Origin: Comamonas piscis
GTDB lineage: Bacteria; Pseudomonadota; Gammaproteobacteria; Burkholderiales; Burkholderiaceae_C
Assembly (NCBI RefSeq): GCF_014109725.1
Contig: NZ_CP058554.1
Location: 1,054,001 to 1,118,000 of the forward strand
Reading direction: 5' to 3'
Length of the DNA: 64,000 nucleotides
Shown here one piece after another: positions 26,299-36,368 of the stretch (positions are counted from its first letter, which is position 1; each line of letters starts with the position of its first letter). A program made the translations under genes and the position numbers. The notes below the pieces were generated by a model. The model ran no database searches. It was not told the origin of the DNA and worked only from the letters and a program-made list of their open reading frames with translations.

Positions 26299-26325
26299 AA
26301 AAAAAGGCGCAGACAAGTCTGCGCC
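26299..26325 (-). terminator. Rho-independent terminator between ridA-like gene and dgoK
   Basis: On the minus strand a perfect 9-bp stem (GGCGCAGAC / GTCTGCGCC) is followed by seven T. It lies 88 bases after the ridA-like stop and only 19 bases before the dgoK ATG at 26280. It should end the ridA transcript, or could act as an attenuator of dgoK. Confidence 0.8.
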
Positions 26326-26413
26326 GGCCATTGTAGAAGCGCCTGCAGCGGGCAGCTGTCGCGCCTGCTGCGCGCCTCCCGCTGGGCTGTCGGTGGCGGT
26401 GCGCGGAGGAGCT

Positions 26414-26800
26414 TTACAGCGGCTTGTAGGCCGTCACGTCGATCTCGACCTTGGCGTCGATCATCAGGCGCGATTCCACGGTCGAGCGGGCTGGGCGGTG
26501 GTCGCCAAAGCACTCCATGTAGACGCGGTTGAAGCTGCCAAAATCACGGGGATCGTCTAGCCAGACATTGACCTTGGCAACATCGGCCAAGGTGCAGCCG
26601 CCCAGCGCCAAGGCTTCTTCCAGGCGCTTGAACACAGCGCGGGTCTGCGCTTCGATGCCGCCGGGCACAACCTGGCCCTGGTCGTCGGTGGGGACGGTGC
26701 CCGAGACAAAAACAAAGTCGCCAGCGCGCACGGCGGGCGAAAGCGGACGGGCCAGACGGTCCGATGCGAGAGGGGCTTGGCCTAGGGTAATTACTGTCAT
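26414..26800 (-). CDS. RidA-family enamine/imine deaminase
   Basis: This 128-residue YjgF/YER057c/UK114-fold protein hydrolyses reactive enamine/imine intermediates, such as 2-aminoacrylate, made by PLP-dependent deaminases. The substrate-binding Arg is in RPARSTVES near residue 107, with FVSGTVPTD and VNVWLDDPRDF as family motifs. AGGAG lies 9 bases before the ATG. It is divergent from a peptide transporter operon that encodes a PLP-dependent D-serine-deaminase-like enzyme, which could generate exactly such intermediates. The length is normal for the trimeric RidA family. Confidence 0.9.
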   Translation of the reverse strand: MTVITLGQAPLASDRLARPLSPAVRAGDFVFVSGTVPTDDQGQVVPGGIEAQTRAVFKRLEEALALGGCTLADVAKVNVWLDDPRDFGSFNRVYMECFGDHRPARSTVESRLMIDAKVEIDVTAYKPL

Positions 26801-26816
26801 GGGGTGGGTCTCCTGT

Positions 26817-26833
26817 ATGTAAAGATATTACAT
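26817..26833. promoter_or_regulatory. Inverted repeat in the divergent ridA/transporter region, candidate RpiR operator
   Basis: ATGTAA and TTACAT flank a 5-base centre, giving a perfect 17-bp inverted repeat 16 bases upstream of the ridA ATG. It resembles the TGTAA-N5-TTACA sites bound by the RpiR-family regulator HexR. An RpiR gene lies in the same cluster at 33782. Confidence 0.55.
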
Positions 26834-26931
26834 CAACAACCCATAAATCTGTCAATAAAACGATTTGAAGGCAGTTTTTAGCGGTTGTGGTGTAAAAAAA
26901 TTTCTTCACCCCTTCGATGAAAGCCTGCCCC

Positions 26932-28506
26932 ATGAACGCCCTTGCCTCGCGTGTACGCACCTCCCGTCGCCAACTGCTTGCCGCAGCCCTGTTGGCTGCC
27001 GGTTGCGTAGGCCTGCCAGCGGGCAGCGCCTGGGCCCAGGCGGCCCACAAGGGCGGTGCCGCCAATCTGGCCATGATTGGCGAGCCCCAGAGTCTGGACC
27101 CGATGGTCAGCTCCACCGACCTGGTGGGCACCATCATGCAGCACGTCTACGAGCCGCTCTTCACCTTTGATGCGCAGTGGAACATCCAGCCCATGCTGGC
27201 CCAGGCCATGCCGGTCATCTCTGCCGACGGCCTGACCTACACCATCACCTTGCGCAAGGGCGTCAAGTTCCACAACGGCAAGGACATGGTGGCCGATGAT
27301 GTGGTCGCTTCGCTGCAGCGCTGGATGGAGGTATCGGCACGCGGCAAGGCCGTGGGCCAAGAGATCGCCAGCATGACGGCCAAGAACCCGCAGACGGTAG
27401 AGATCAAGCTCAAGGCGGTGTATGCGCCGCTGCTGGCCCACCTGGCGATGCCCAGCGGCATGGCGGGCATCATGCCCAAGGACGTGGTGGCACCGGTGCT
27501 CAAGGATTTCATCGGTACCGGCCCCTACAAGCTCAAGGAGCGCAAGCCCGACCAGTTCACCGTGCTGGCGCGTTTTGACCAGTACGCCGCACGCAGCGAG
27601 CCCGCCAGTGGCTACGCCGGCAAGCGCGAGGCCCAGCTCGATGAGCTGCGCTTTGTGCCGGTGCCCAATGCGACGACGCGGGTCGAGGGCGTGCTCTCGG
27701 GTCAGTTCCAGTACGCCGATCTGCTGCAGGTCGAATCGGTAGGCCGCCTGGAAAAAGCCGCGCCCAATGTGGTGCCGATCGTCACGCAGAACTTTGGCTT
27801 CCCCTACATCGTCTTCAACACCAAGGAAGGTGTGCTGGCCAAGAAGGAGCTGCGCCAGGCCGTGCAAACGGCGATGGGCCCAGCCGAGATGCTGCTGGCC
27901 GGTTTTGGCGACAAGCGCTTCTTCGCTGCCGAGCCCAACTTTTTTGCCAAGGGCACGCCGTACTACTCGGATGCCGGCGCCAAGCTCTACAACCAGAAGA
28001 ACCCGCAGCTGGCCAAGGACCAGGCCGCCAAGGCCGGCTACAAGTCCGAGCCGATCCGCATCATGGCCAGCCGCCAGTACGAGTTCCACTACAACATGGC
28101 GCTGGTGATGGCCGAGCACCTGAAGCGTGCCGGCTTCAAGACCGAGCTGCAGGTGGTGGACTGGGCCACCCTGGTGCAGCGCCGCAACGATGCCAAGCTC
28201 TGGGATGTCTACATGACCCACTCGGGCCTGTTCCCTGAGCCAATGCTGTCGCCACCCCAAATGGGCAGCGGCGCCCCTGGCTGGTGGGAGACCGAGACCA
28301 AGAAGGCCGCACTCGCCGCCTTCAACGGTGAGCCGGATGTGGCCAAGCGCGGCCCGCTCTGGGGCAAGGCGCAGGCACTCGTTTATGACGAGGTGCCCTT
28401 TGTCGAAGTGGGCAAGTTCAATGCACTGTCGGCACGCTCGTCCAAGCTGCAGGGCTACCAGCCCATGCCTTGGCCTTTCTTCTGGAACACCTCGCTGAGC
28501 CAGTAA
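26932..28506 (+). CDS. ABC transporter substrate-binding protein, peptide/nickel (SBP family 5)
   Basis: This 524-residue periplasmic binding protein is the capture component of a Dpp/Opp-type importer. Its leader (SRRQLLAAALLAAG, cleavage near AWAQA) has a twin-arginine-like motif, so Tat export is possible. The body has EPQSLDPMVSSTDLVGTIM and YTITLRKGVKFHNGKDM, typical of family 5. The ATG at 26932 is preferred, but 26917 adds only five residues. It begins a six-gene run with two permeases, two ATPases and a D-amino-acid enzyme. D-amino-acid-containing peptides or N-acyl-D-amino acids are the inferred cargo. Confidence 0.92.
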   Translation: MNALASRVRTSRRQLLAAALLAAGCVGLPAGSAWAQAAHKGGAANLAMIGEPQSLDPMVSSTDLVGTIMQHVYEPLFTFDAQWNIQPMLAQAMPVISADGLTYTITLRKGVKFHNGKDMVADDVVASLQRWMEVSARGKAVGQEIASMTAKNPQTVEIKLKAVYAPLLAHLAMPSGMAGIMPKDVVAPVLKDFIGTGPYKLKERKPDQFTVLARFDQYAARSEPASGYAGKREAQLDELRFVPVPNATTRVEGVLSGQFQYADLLQVESVGRLEKAAPNVVPIVTQNFGFPYIVFNTKEGVLAKKELRQAVQTAMGPAEMLLAGFGDKRFFAAEPNFFAKGTPYYSDAGAKLYNQKNPQLAKDQAAKAGYKSEPIRIMASRQYEFHYNMALVMAEHLKRAGFKTELQVVDWATLVQRRNDAKLWDVYMTHSGLFPEPMLSPPQMGSGAPGWWETETKKAALAAFNGEPDVAKRGPLWGKAQALVYDEVPFVEVGKFNALSARSSKLQGYQPMPWPFFWNTSLSQ

Positions 28507-28531
28507 GCCCTAGCGTCTGCCGAGTTCAGCC

Positions 28532-29482
28532 ATGCTGTATTTTTTAGTCAAGCGCCTGGGCGGCGCTGTGGTGGTGCTCGCCCTGGTCGCCGTGCTGGTG
28601 TTCCTGCTCACGCGTCTGGCGTCGGGCGATCCGGTGGCGCTGCTGCTGGGTGACCAGGCCACCGCTGCCGATATTGCTGCCGCGCGCGTGCAGTACGGGC
28701 TGGACAAGCCCCTCACCACCCAGTTTGTGCTGTGGATTGGCCAGGTGCTGCAAGGCAACCTGGGCCAGTCCCTCTTCTTGCAAATGCCGGTCACGCATGC
28801 GCTGCTGGAGCGCGCCGAACCGACCATGTTTCTGGCGCTGTTCGCCGTGTCGATTGCCGCCTTGATCGGTGTGCCCTGCGGCATGGCTGCGGCCGTGTGG
28901 CGCGGCAGCTGGATCGACCAGGTGCTGAGCACGATTGCGATGCTGGGTGCCAGCATCCCCAGCTTCTGGTTCGGCCTGATCCTGATTCAGGTGTTTGCCG
29001 TCCACCTGGGGTGGTTCCCGGCCTCGGGCTATGGCGACCCGGACGCCAGCTTTGGCGACCGCCTGCAGCATTTGCTGCTGCCGGCCCTGGTGCTGGGCGT
29101 GCTCAACTCGGCGCTGATCATCCGCTTTACCCGCGCCTCGGTGCTCGACATTCTGGGTGAAGACTATGTACGCACCGCGCGGGCCAAGGGCCTGGGCGAG
29201 TCGGTGGTGCTGGTCAAGCATGTGCTGCGCAATGCGCTGGTGCCGGTTGTCACCGTGCTGGGCCTGACCCTGGCCTTGATGATTGGCGGCACGGTGGTGA
29301 CCGAGACGGTGTTCAACCTGCCCGGCGTGGGCAACCTGGTGGTGCGGGCCGTGCTGCGGCGCGATTACCCCGTCATCCAGGGCACCTTGCTCGTCATTGC
29401 CGCCATCTACGTTTTCATCAACCTCGCGATCGACCTGCTCTACACGGTGGTGGATCCCCGCATTCGTCTGGAGGGCCAATGA
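28532..29482 (+). CDS. ABC transporter permease, DppB-like
   Basis: This 316-residue inner-membrane subunit has about six hydrophobic helices. The cytoplasmic EAA loop EDYVRTARAKGLGESVVLVKHVLRNAL contacts the ATPases, and a TETVFNLPGVGNLVVRA segment is typical of DppB/OppB. It follows the binding-protein stop by 25 bases and overlaps the next permease by 4 bases. It forms one half of the membrane channel. Confidence 0.93.
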   Translation: MLYFLVKRLGGAVVVLALVAVLVFLLTRLASGDPVALLLGDQATAADIAAARVQYGLDKPLTTQFVLWIGQVLQGNLGQSLFLQMPVTHALLERAEPTMFLALFAVSIAALIGVPCGMAAAVWRGSWIDQVLSTIAMLGASIPSFWFGLILIQVFAVHLGWFPASGYGDPDASFGDRLQHLLLPALVLGVLNSALIIRFTRASVLDILGEDYVRTARAKGLGESVVLVKHVLRNALVPVVTVLGLTLALMIGGTVVTETVFNLPGVGNLVVRAVLRRDYPVIQGTLLVIAAIYVFINLAIDLLYTVVDPRIRLEGQ

Positions 29483-30375
29483 TCAACGCCTCCCCCACGG
29501 CATTGCCGCTGCCCGCGCGCGGCGGCTGGGCCCAGTCCCCCTGGTTCAAAACCCTGCGCCGGCTGTTTGCGCGCAAGGTGGTGCTGGCCAGTGCACTGGT
29601 GCTGTTCTTGATCACGGCCACCGCCTTGCTCTACCCGCTGTTCACCGACTCCGACCCCAATGGCATGAACATCAGCATGCGCCTGCATGCGCCGTCGTGG
29701 GCGCACTGGGCCGGTAACGATGAGCTGGGCCGCGATGTGATGGCGCGCATCATCTACGGCGCGCGCTACTCGCTGATGATTGGCTTTTTCACCGCGCTGG
29801 GCGCTGTGGTGCTGGGCACCTTGCTGGGCATGCTGGCCGGTTACTTTCGCCGGCTGGATGCACCGCTGATGCGCCTGGTCGACGCGATGATGGCCTTCCC
29901 CGATATCCTGCTGGGCATTGCGCTGGTGTCGATCCTCGGTGCATCGCTGTGGAATGTGATTCTGGCGCTGACCATCGTCTACACACCGCGTGTGGCTCGC
30001 GTGGTGCGCGCCTCCACCCTGGTGCTGCGTGAGCTGCTGTTTGTCGATGCCGCCAAGGCGCTGGGCGTGCGCACCCCGCTGATTCTGTGGCGCCATATCC
30101 TGCCCAATCTGCTGTCGCCGGTACTGGTACAGGTCACCTTTATCTTTGCCTATGCGATCCTGGCCGAGGCGGGACTGTCCTTTCTGGGCGTGGGCGTGCC
30201 ACCCGACATCCCCACCTGGGGCACGATGATTGCCGGCAGCCTGGAGTATGCCGACAAGGCCTTCTGGACCATCTTGACCCCGGGCGTGGCCATTGTGCTG
30301 ACGGCGCTGTCGCTGCAGCTGCTGGGCGACGGTGTGCGCGATCTGCTCGACCCCAAGCTGAAGAACAAATCATGA
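29479..30375 (+). CDS. ABC transporter permease, DppC-like
   Basis: This 298-residue inner-membrane subunit has the DppC/OppC N-terminal extension (WFKTLRRLFARKVVLASALV), the GNDELGRDVMARIIYGARYSL motif and the EAA loop VDAAKALGVRTPLILWRHILPN. It pairs with the preceding DppB-like protein. ATGA overlaps couple it to both neighbours (29479-29482 and 30372-30375). Confidence 0.93.
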   Translation: MINASPTALPLPARGGWAQSPWFKTLRRLFARKVVLASALVLFLITATALLYPLFTDSDPNGMNISMRLHAPSWAHWAGNDELGRDVMARIIYGARYSLMIGFFTALGAVVLGTLLGMLAGYFRRLDAPLMRLVDAMMAFPDILLGIALVSILGASLWNVILALTIVYTPRVARVVRASTLVLRELLFVDAAKALGVRTPLILWRHILPNLLSPVLVQVTFIFAYAILAEAGLSFLGVGVPPDIPTWGTMIAGSLEYADKAFWTILTPGVAIVLTALSLQLLGDGVRDLLDPKLKNKS

Positions 30376-31474
30376 TGAACACCGCCACCCCTGCAGCGGC
30401 CGCCGACGTGGCTGTGCCCCGCCTGGATGTGCGCTCGCTGTCGACCTCGTTCGCCACCGATGGCGGGCGCATCCAGAGCGTCTCCGATGTGAGCTTTCAG
30501 ATTCTGCCGGGCCAGACCCTGGCCCTGGTGGGCGAGTCGGGCTCGGGCAAGTCGGTGACCAGTCTGTCGCTGATGGGCCTGCATGCCAAAACCTCGCAAG
30601 CCCAGGTGCAGGGCCAGGCCCAGTTTATGCAGCGCGATGGCCGCACGGTGGATCTGCTGTCGCTCGATGCCAAATCCCTGCGGGCGCTGCGCGGCAATGA
30701 GCTGGCCATGGTGTTCCAGGAGCCGATGACCAGCCTGAACCCGGTGCTGACCGTGGGCGAGCAGATTGCCGAATCGGTGCGCTTGCACAAGGGCCTGGGC
30801 AAGGCAGCGGCCTTGGCCCATGCCCAGCGCATGCTGGAGCTGGTGGAGATACCGGCTACCGCCCAGCGCGTGCATGAGTACCCGCACCAGCTGTCTGGCG
30901 GCATGCGCCAGCGGGTGATGATTGCGCTGGCCATGGCCTGCGACCCGAGCCTGCTGATTGCCGACGAGCCCACCACCGCGCTGGATGTGACCATCCAGGC
31001 GCAGATCCTGGCCTTGATGGGCCGGCTGCAAAAAGAGACGGGCATGAGCATCTTGTTTGTGACCCACAACCTGGGCGTGGTGGCGCAGTACGCCGATGCG
31101 ATTGCGGTGATGTATGCCGGACGCATTGTGGAGACCGCCAGCGTGCATGCGCTGTTTGCCGCGCCCCAGCACCCCTATACCCAAGGCCTGCTGGGCTGCC
31201 TGCCCGGCATGGCGCGCCAGCGCGAGCTGGCCGAGGCCGCTGCACTGCGTGCCGGCGGCAAACCCGCCTTTGTGGGGCGGCGCCGCCTGGATGCCATCCC
31301 CGGCCAGGTCTCCAGCCCCTTGAACCCGCCCCCCGGCTGCGCCTTTGCGCCGCGCTGCAGCAAGCGCCTGAACGCCTGCGATCAGGCCATGCCCGGCCTG
31401 GAGACATGGCGCACCGGCACCGACGCCCCGGCCACCGAGCGCCAGGTGCGCTGCATTCGCGCAGGAGAAGCCGC

Positions 31475-31478
<4 letters not shown>
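30372..31478 (+). CDS. ABC transporter ATP-binding protein, DppD-like
   Basis: This 368-residue cytoplasmic ATPase has Walker A GESGSGKS, the Q-loop region MVFQEPMTSLNP, the signature LSGGMRQRVMIA and Walker B LLIADEPTTALDVT. A C-terminal oligopeptide-transporter extension follows (SPLNPPPGCAFAPRCSKR, with the paired Cys that can hold an iron-sulphur cluster in DppD/OppD). The start overlaps the permease stop as ATGA. It works as a heterodimer with the next gene product. Confidence 0.94.
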
Positions 31479-32497
<1,019 letters not shown>

Positions 32498-32508
32498 GAG
32501 AGTGAACC

Positions 32509-33780
32509 ATGCAACCCGATTTTTTGATTGACGCGCGCAGCAAGAGCTACCCGCTGGCTGCTGCTCCCACCCAAGCCTCTGCGCTGGCCGCACGCGGCTG
32601 GAATGTGCTGCGCGATGACCTGCCGTACCCGCTGGCCGTCATCCGCCAGTCGGCCCTGGCCCACAACGCCCGCTGGATGCAGGACTATGCGGCGCGCCGC
32701 CAGATCCAGTTCGCGCCGCACGGCAAGACCACCATGTCGCCCCAGCTGTTTGATTTGCAGCTGAAGGGCGGTGCCTGGGGCCTGACCTTTGCGACCATCT
32801 TCCAGCTGGCCGTCGGCGTGGAGGCTGGTGCGCGCCGCGCCATCATTGCCAACCAGGTGGTGGCACCCGCCGATCTGGATGGGCTTGATGCCTTGCTGAC
32901 CCGCCATGGCGATCTGCGCGTCTGGTTCCTGGTGGATTCAATCAGCCAGCTGCGCTGCATCGAGGACTGGAGCCGTGCACGCAACAGCGCCCGCCGCTTT
33001 GATGTGCTGATCGAGGTCGGCATTCCCGGACAGCGCACCGGTGTGCGCAGCCAAGAAGATGCGCTGGCACTGGCCCAGGCCATCCATGCCAGCAGCAGCG
33101 CCCAGCTGGGCGGTATCGAATGCTATGAAGGGGGCCTGACCCAGTGCGACAGCGCCCATGACATCCCGGCCGTGGCCGAGCTGGTGCGCCGCGTGGTTGA
33201 GATTGCCAAGGCCTGCGATGCCCAGAGCCTGCTGCCTGAGGAGGCGCCGATCCTGAGTGCTGGCGGCTCGGCCATTTTTGACCTGGTGGTGCCCTTGCTG
33301 CAGGGCGCAGGCCTGTCGCGTGCCTTTACCGGCGTGCTGCGCTCGGGCTGCTACATCACCCATGACCATGGCAACTACCGGCGCCTGCTCAAGCTGGTCG
33401 AGCAGCGCGAAGGCGTGTCCGACTCGCTGCAGGCCGCGCTGGAGGTCTGGGCCATGGTGCAGTCTGTGCCTGAGCCGGGCCTGGCCTTGCTGACTTGCGG
33501 CCGCCGCGATATCTCCTACGACCTGGAAATGCCATCGGTGCAGCGCCATGCGCCACGCGGCAGCCAAGCGGCGCAGCCCGCGCCTGCCGGCTGGACCATC
33601 TCGGCCCTGAACGACCAGCATGCCTATCTGCGCTTTGACCCGGCGCAAGGCGCACCTGCCGTGGGCGACCGCATTGCGCTGGGCATCTCCCACCCTTGCA
33701 CCACCTTTGACAAGTGGCGCTGGATCCCGGTGGTGGACGATGCCTGGAACCTGGTCGATGCGATCGAAACAAGGTTCTGA
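32509..33780 (+). CDS. D-serine deaminase/D-threonine aldolase-like PLP enzyme (DSD1 family, fold type III)
   Basis: This 423-residue enzyme has an alanine-racemase-like barrel with the PLP Lys73 in APHGKTTMSP and a C-terminal beta-domain with the zinc pair His395 and Cys397 (SHPCTTFDKW). Both features define the eukaryote-type D-serine dehydratase/bacterial D-threonine aldolase group. It would deaminate or cleave D-amino acids in the cytoplasm. D-Ser deamination releases 2-aminoacrylate, a RidA substrate. The gene follows the transporter ATPase by 11 bases and is followed by an RpiR regulator gene after 1 base. Deaminase versus aldolase activity cannot be decided here. Confidence 0.88.
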   Translation: MQPDFLIDARSKSYPLAAAPTQASALAARGWNVLRDDLPYPLAVIRQSALAHNARWMQDYAARRQIQFAPHGKTTMSPQLFDLQLKGGAWGLTFATIFQLAVGVEAGARRAIIANQVVAPADLDGLDALLTRHGDLRVWFLVDSISQLRCIEDWSRARNSARRFDVLIEVGIPGQRTGVRSQEDALALAQAIHASSSAQLGGIECYEGGLTQCDSAHDIPAVAELVRRVVEIAKACDAQSLLPEEAPILSAGGSAIFDLVVPLLQGAGLSRAFTGVLRSGCYITHDHGNYRRLLKLVEQREGVSDSLQAALEVWAMVQSVPEPGLALLTCGRRDISYDLEMPSVQRHAPRGSQAAQPAPAGWTISALNDQHAYLRFDPAQGAPAVGDRIALGISHPCTTFDKWRWIPVVDDAWNLVDAIETRF

Positions 33781-33781
33781 C

Positions 33782-34744
33782 ATGTCCAGCCTGAAAACAG
33801 CGCTCAGCCTGCAGGTGCTGCAACAGCAGCAGTCCGCGCTGCCGCTGGCCCAGCGCCAGGTGATCGATGTGATCCTGCACGACCCCGGTGCTGCCGTACA
33901 GGCCACCGTCGAGCAGCTGGCGCTGCAGGCGAAGGTGTCGATGCCCACCATCGTGCGCATGTGCCGCCGCTTTGGCTATGCATCGGTGCGCGAATTTATG
34001 GTGGCGCTGGCGCAGACCTTGGCGGTCTCGGGATCGCACCTGCACCGCAGTGTGCAGCAGGACGACTCCACCGCCGAGGTGGTCAGCAAGATCGTGCATG
34101 CGGCCGCCGGAGCCATCGCCAACCTGGGCCAGCGCCTGGATGCGGCGCTGATCGACGAGGTGGCCGGCAAGATGGCCAAGGCCTCGCGCATCGATTGCTA
34201 CTCGGTCGGGGCGGCCTCGTCCTTTATGGCGCAAGAGCTGCAAAGCCGCTTGTTCCGCCTGGGCCTCACCTCCAACGCCATCTTTGATGCGCACCAGCAG
34301 CTGGTGTCGGCTTCGACCCTGGGCAAGAACGGCGTGGCCTTTGTGATATCGCATGTGGGGCGCATGCCCTACACCCTGGAGGCGGCGCAGTTTGCCAAGC
34401 AGCAGGGCGCCACCGTGGTGGCCCTGACCCAGCCGGACACGCCGCTGGCCGAGATAGCAGACCACGTGCTGGCGGTGACCGTGCCGCAGGACGCAGTGAT
34501 GCGCGTGGGCACCGAGGCCTACCTGGCGCATCTGGTGGTGATCGAAATCATGATGGTGCGCCTGGCGCAGATTCTGGGGCCGCGCGTGGTCACGGGCATG
34601 CAGCAGTACAAGCGGCTGCTGGAGACCCATGGCTTTGACAGCTATGAATACATGGGCTTTCAGCAGCCCGCGCAGCAGCGCACAGGGGGGCCGGTGGCCG
34701 ATGCACTGGCCCCCACACAACAACAAGGCCCAACCGCCGGCTGA
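33782..34744 (+). CDS. RpiR-family transcriptional regulator (HTH plus SIS domain)
   Basis: This 320-residue protein has an N-terminal RpiR helix-turn-helix (ATVEQLALQAKVSMPTIVRM, CRRFGYASVREFMVALAQTL) and a SIS sugar-isomerase-like ligand domain around residues 120-260 (IDCYSVGAASSFMAQELQSR, VAFVISHVGRMPYTLEAAQ). SIS domains usually bind phosphosugars. Control of a D-amino-acid cluster by an RpiR protein suggests an N-acyl amino-sugar or lactyl-type signal, which is inference. It begins 1 base after the PLP enzyme stop, so it is in the operon. The inverted repeat at 26817 is a candidate target. Confidence 0.92.
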   Translation: MSSLKTALSLQVLQQQQSALPLAQRQVIDVILHDPGAAVQATVEQLALQAKVSMPTIVRMCRRFGYASVREFMVALAQTLAVSGSHLHRSVQQDDSTAEVVSKIVHAAAGAIANLGQRLDAALIDEVAGKMAKASRIDCYSVGAASSFMAQELQSRLFRLGLTSNAIFDAHQQLVSASTLGKNGVAFVISHVGRMPYTLEAAQFAKQQGATVVALTQPDTPLAEIADHVLAVTVPQDAVMRVGTEAYLAHLVVIEIMMVRLAQILGPRVVTGMQQYKRLLETHGFDSYEYMGFQQPAQQRTGGPVADALAPTQQQGPTAG

Positions 34745-34777
34745 TGGCAGCCGGCAGCAGCGCCTGGAGATACAACA

Positions 34778-36256
34778 ATGGAACGCAGAGTGTGGTTGAG
34801 CAATGGCACGGTGGTGGATGGCACCGGCCTGTCGGAGTTTGTCGGGGATGTCTGGCTGCAGGGCGAACGCATCATTGGCGTGTTTGCCCGCGATGCTGCG
34901 GTGGACGCCGCCCAGCAGGCAGCGCTGGCCGATTGGAAGGCGCAGAGCCCACTGCAGATCGATTGCACGGGCAAGGTGATTGCACCGGGCTTTATCGATG
35001 TACACACCCATGACGATGCGGCCGCGCTGAACAGCCCGACCATGCTGCCCAAGCTCTCGCAAGGGGTGACCACGGTGATAGCAGGCAATTGCGGCATCTC
35101 GCTGGCACCGGTGGTGACGGCACACCCGCCCGCACCGCTGTCGCTGCTGGGCGACCAGCAGTTCCGCTTTGGCAGCATGCAGGATTACGCTGCGGCCGTG
35201 GATGCCGCGCAGCCCGCCATCAATATCGCGGCGCTGCTGGGCCATACCTCCCTTCGTATCAAGCATATGGCCGATCTGAGCCGCCCAGCCAATGCGGCCG
35301 AGCGCGAAGCGATGGCCGAGGACATGCAGGAGGCCATGCAGGCCGGCGCGCTGGGCCTGTCCAGCGGCGTCTTCTACCGCGAGGCCTATGCGGCCGACAT
35401 GCAGGAGCTGGTAGCAGTCGCCACCGTGGCCGCCCGGCATGGCGGCGTCTATGCCACCCATATCCGCGACGAGCTCGAAGGAATTCTGGAGGCCATGCTG
35501 GAGGCCGCAGGTACCGCCCAGCAATCAGGCCTGCCGCTGGTGCTGTCGCACCATAAATGCGCGGGCTCAGCCAACTGGGGCCGCACCCTGCAGACCTTGC
35601 CGCTGGTCGACAAACTGGCGCAGCAGCAAGAGCTGTCGATGGACGTCTACCCCTACACGGCAGGCTCCACCGTGCTGCGCGAGGACCTGGTCGATGGCGT
35701 GATCGATATCCTGATCACCCGCAGCGAGCCCCACCCCGAGGTCGGCGGCCGCTATCTGCGCGATATCGCCAAGGACTGGGGCATCAGCGAGTACGACGCC
35801 TGCGTACGCCTCAAGCCCGGCAATGCCTGCTACTTCCAGATGCGCGAAGACGATGTGGAGCGCGTCATCCGCCACCCGCTGGCCATGATCGGCTCGGACG
35901 GCTTGCCCAACGATGAGCGCCCTCACCCGCGGCTGTGGGGCGCCTTCCCCCGCGTGCTGGCCATGTACTGGCGCGACAAGGGCATCCTGAGCCTTGCCCA
36001 GGCGGTACACAAGATGACGGGCATGTCCGCCCAGCGCTTCCGCCTGGCCGACCGCGGCCTGCTGGCCGCCGGCAAGGCCGCCGATGTGGTCGTGTTCGAC
36101 CCCGCCCGCATCCAGGACCAGGCCACCTTCGAAAACCCCAAGCAGCGCAGCGTGGGGGTGGAGTCGGTGTGGGTCAATGGCGTGCTCAGCTACACCGAAG
36201 AGGCGGGTGCTTTGCCCGCGCGTGCTGGGCGGTTTGTGCGGCGGGCAGTGGCTTAG
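34778..36256 (+). CDS. N-acyl-D-amino-acid deacylase (D-aminoacylase)
   Basis: This 492-residue amidohydrolase has the metal-binding HTHDD motif (His76 and His78), the GNCGISL segment with the bridging Cys characteristic of D-aminoacylases, SHHKCAG and the catalytic Asp in IGSDGLPNDERPHP. It hydrolyses N-acyl-D-amino acids to free D-amino acids, which the upstream PLP enzyme can then deaminate. No signal peptide is present, so it acts in the cytoplasm after import. It follows the regulator by 33 bases and closes the cluster. The length matches the family of about 480-500 residues. Confidence 0.92.
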   Translation: MERRVWLSNGTVVDGTGLSEFVGDVWLQGERIIGVFARDAAVDAAQQAALADWKAQSPLQIDCTGKVIAPGFIDVHTHDDAAALNSPTMLPKLSQGVTTVIAGNCGISLAPVVTAHPPAPLSLLGDQQFRFGSMQDYAAAVDAAQPAINIAALLGHTSLRIKHMADLSRPANAAEREAMAEDMQEAMQAGALGLSSGVFYREAYAADMQELVAVATVAARHGGVYATHIRDELEGILEAMLEAAGTAQQSGLPLVLSHHKCAGSANWGRTLQTLPLVDKLAQQQELSMDVYPYTAGSTVLREDLVDGVIDILITRSEPHPEVGGRYLRDIAKDWGISEYDACVRLKPGNACYFQMREDDVERVIRHPLAMIGSDGLPNDERPHPRLWGAFPRVLAMYWRDKGILSLAQAVHKMTGMSAQRFRLADRGLLAAGKAADVVVFDPARIQDQATFENPKQRSVGVESVWVNGVLSYTEEAGALPARAGRFVRRAVA

Positions 36257-36314
36257 GTTTCCAAAAAACGGCAGGAGGCGGGCCACCTTCTGAAGATGAG
36301 ATTCTCTATCGAAA

Positions 36315-36343
36315 TTGTCAAGATGTTGGTAATTTACTATCAT
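36315..36343 (+). promoter_or_regulatory. Candidate sigma-70 promoter of the Rhs gene
   Basis: TTGTCA (36315-36320) and TATCAT (36338-36343) are separated by 17 bases in an AT-rich patch 26 bases before the Rhs start codon. AGGA precedes the ATG at 36369. Confidence 0.5.
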
Positions 36344-36368
36344 TATTCAATTTCTGATAGGAATTCGC

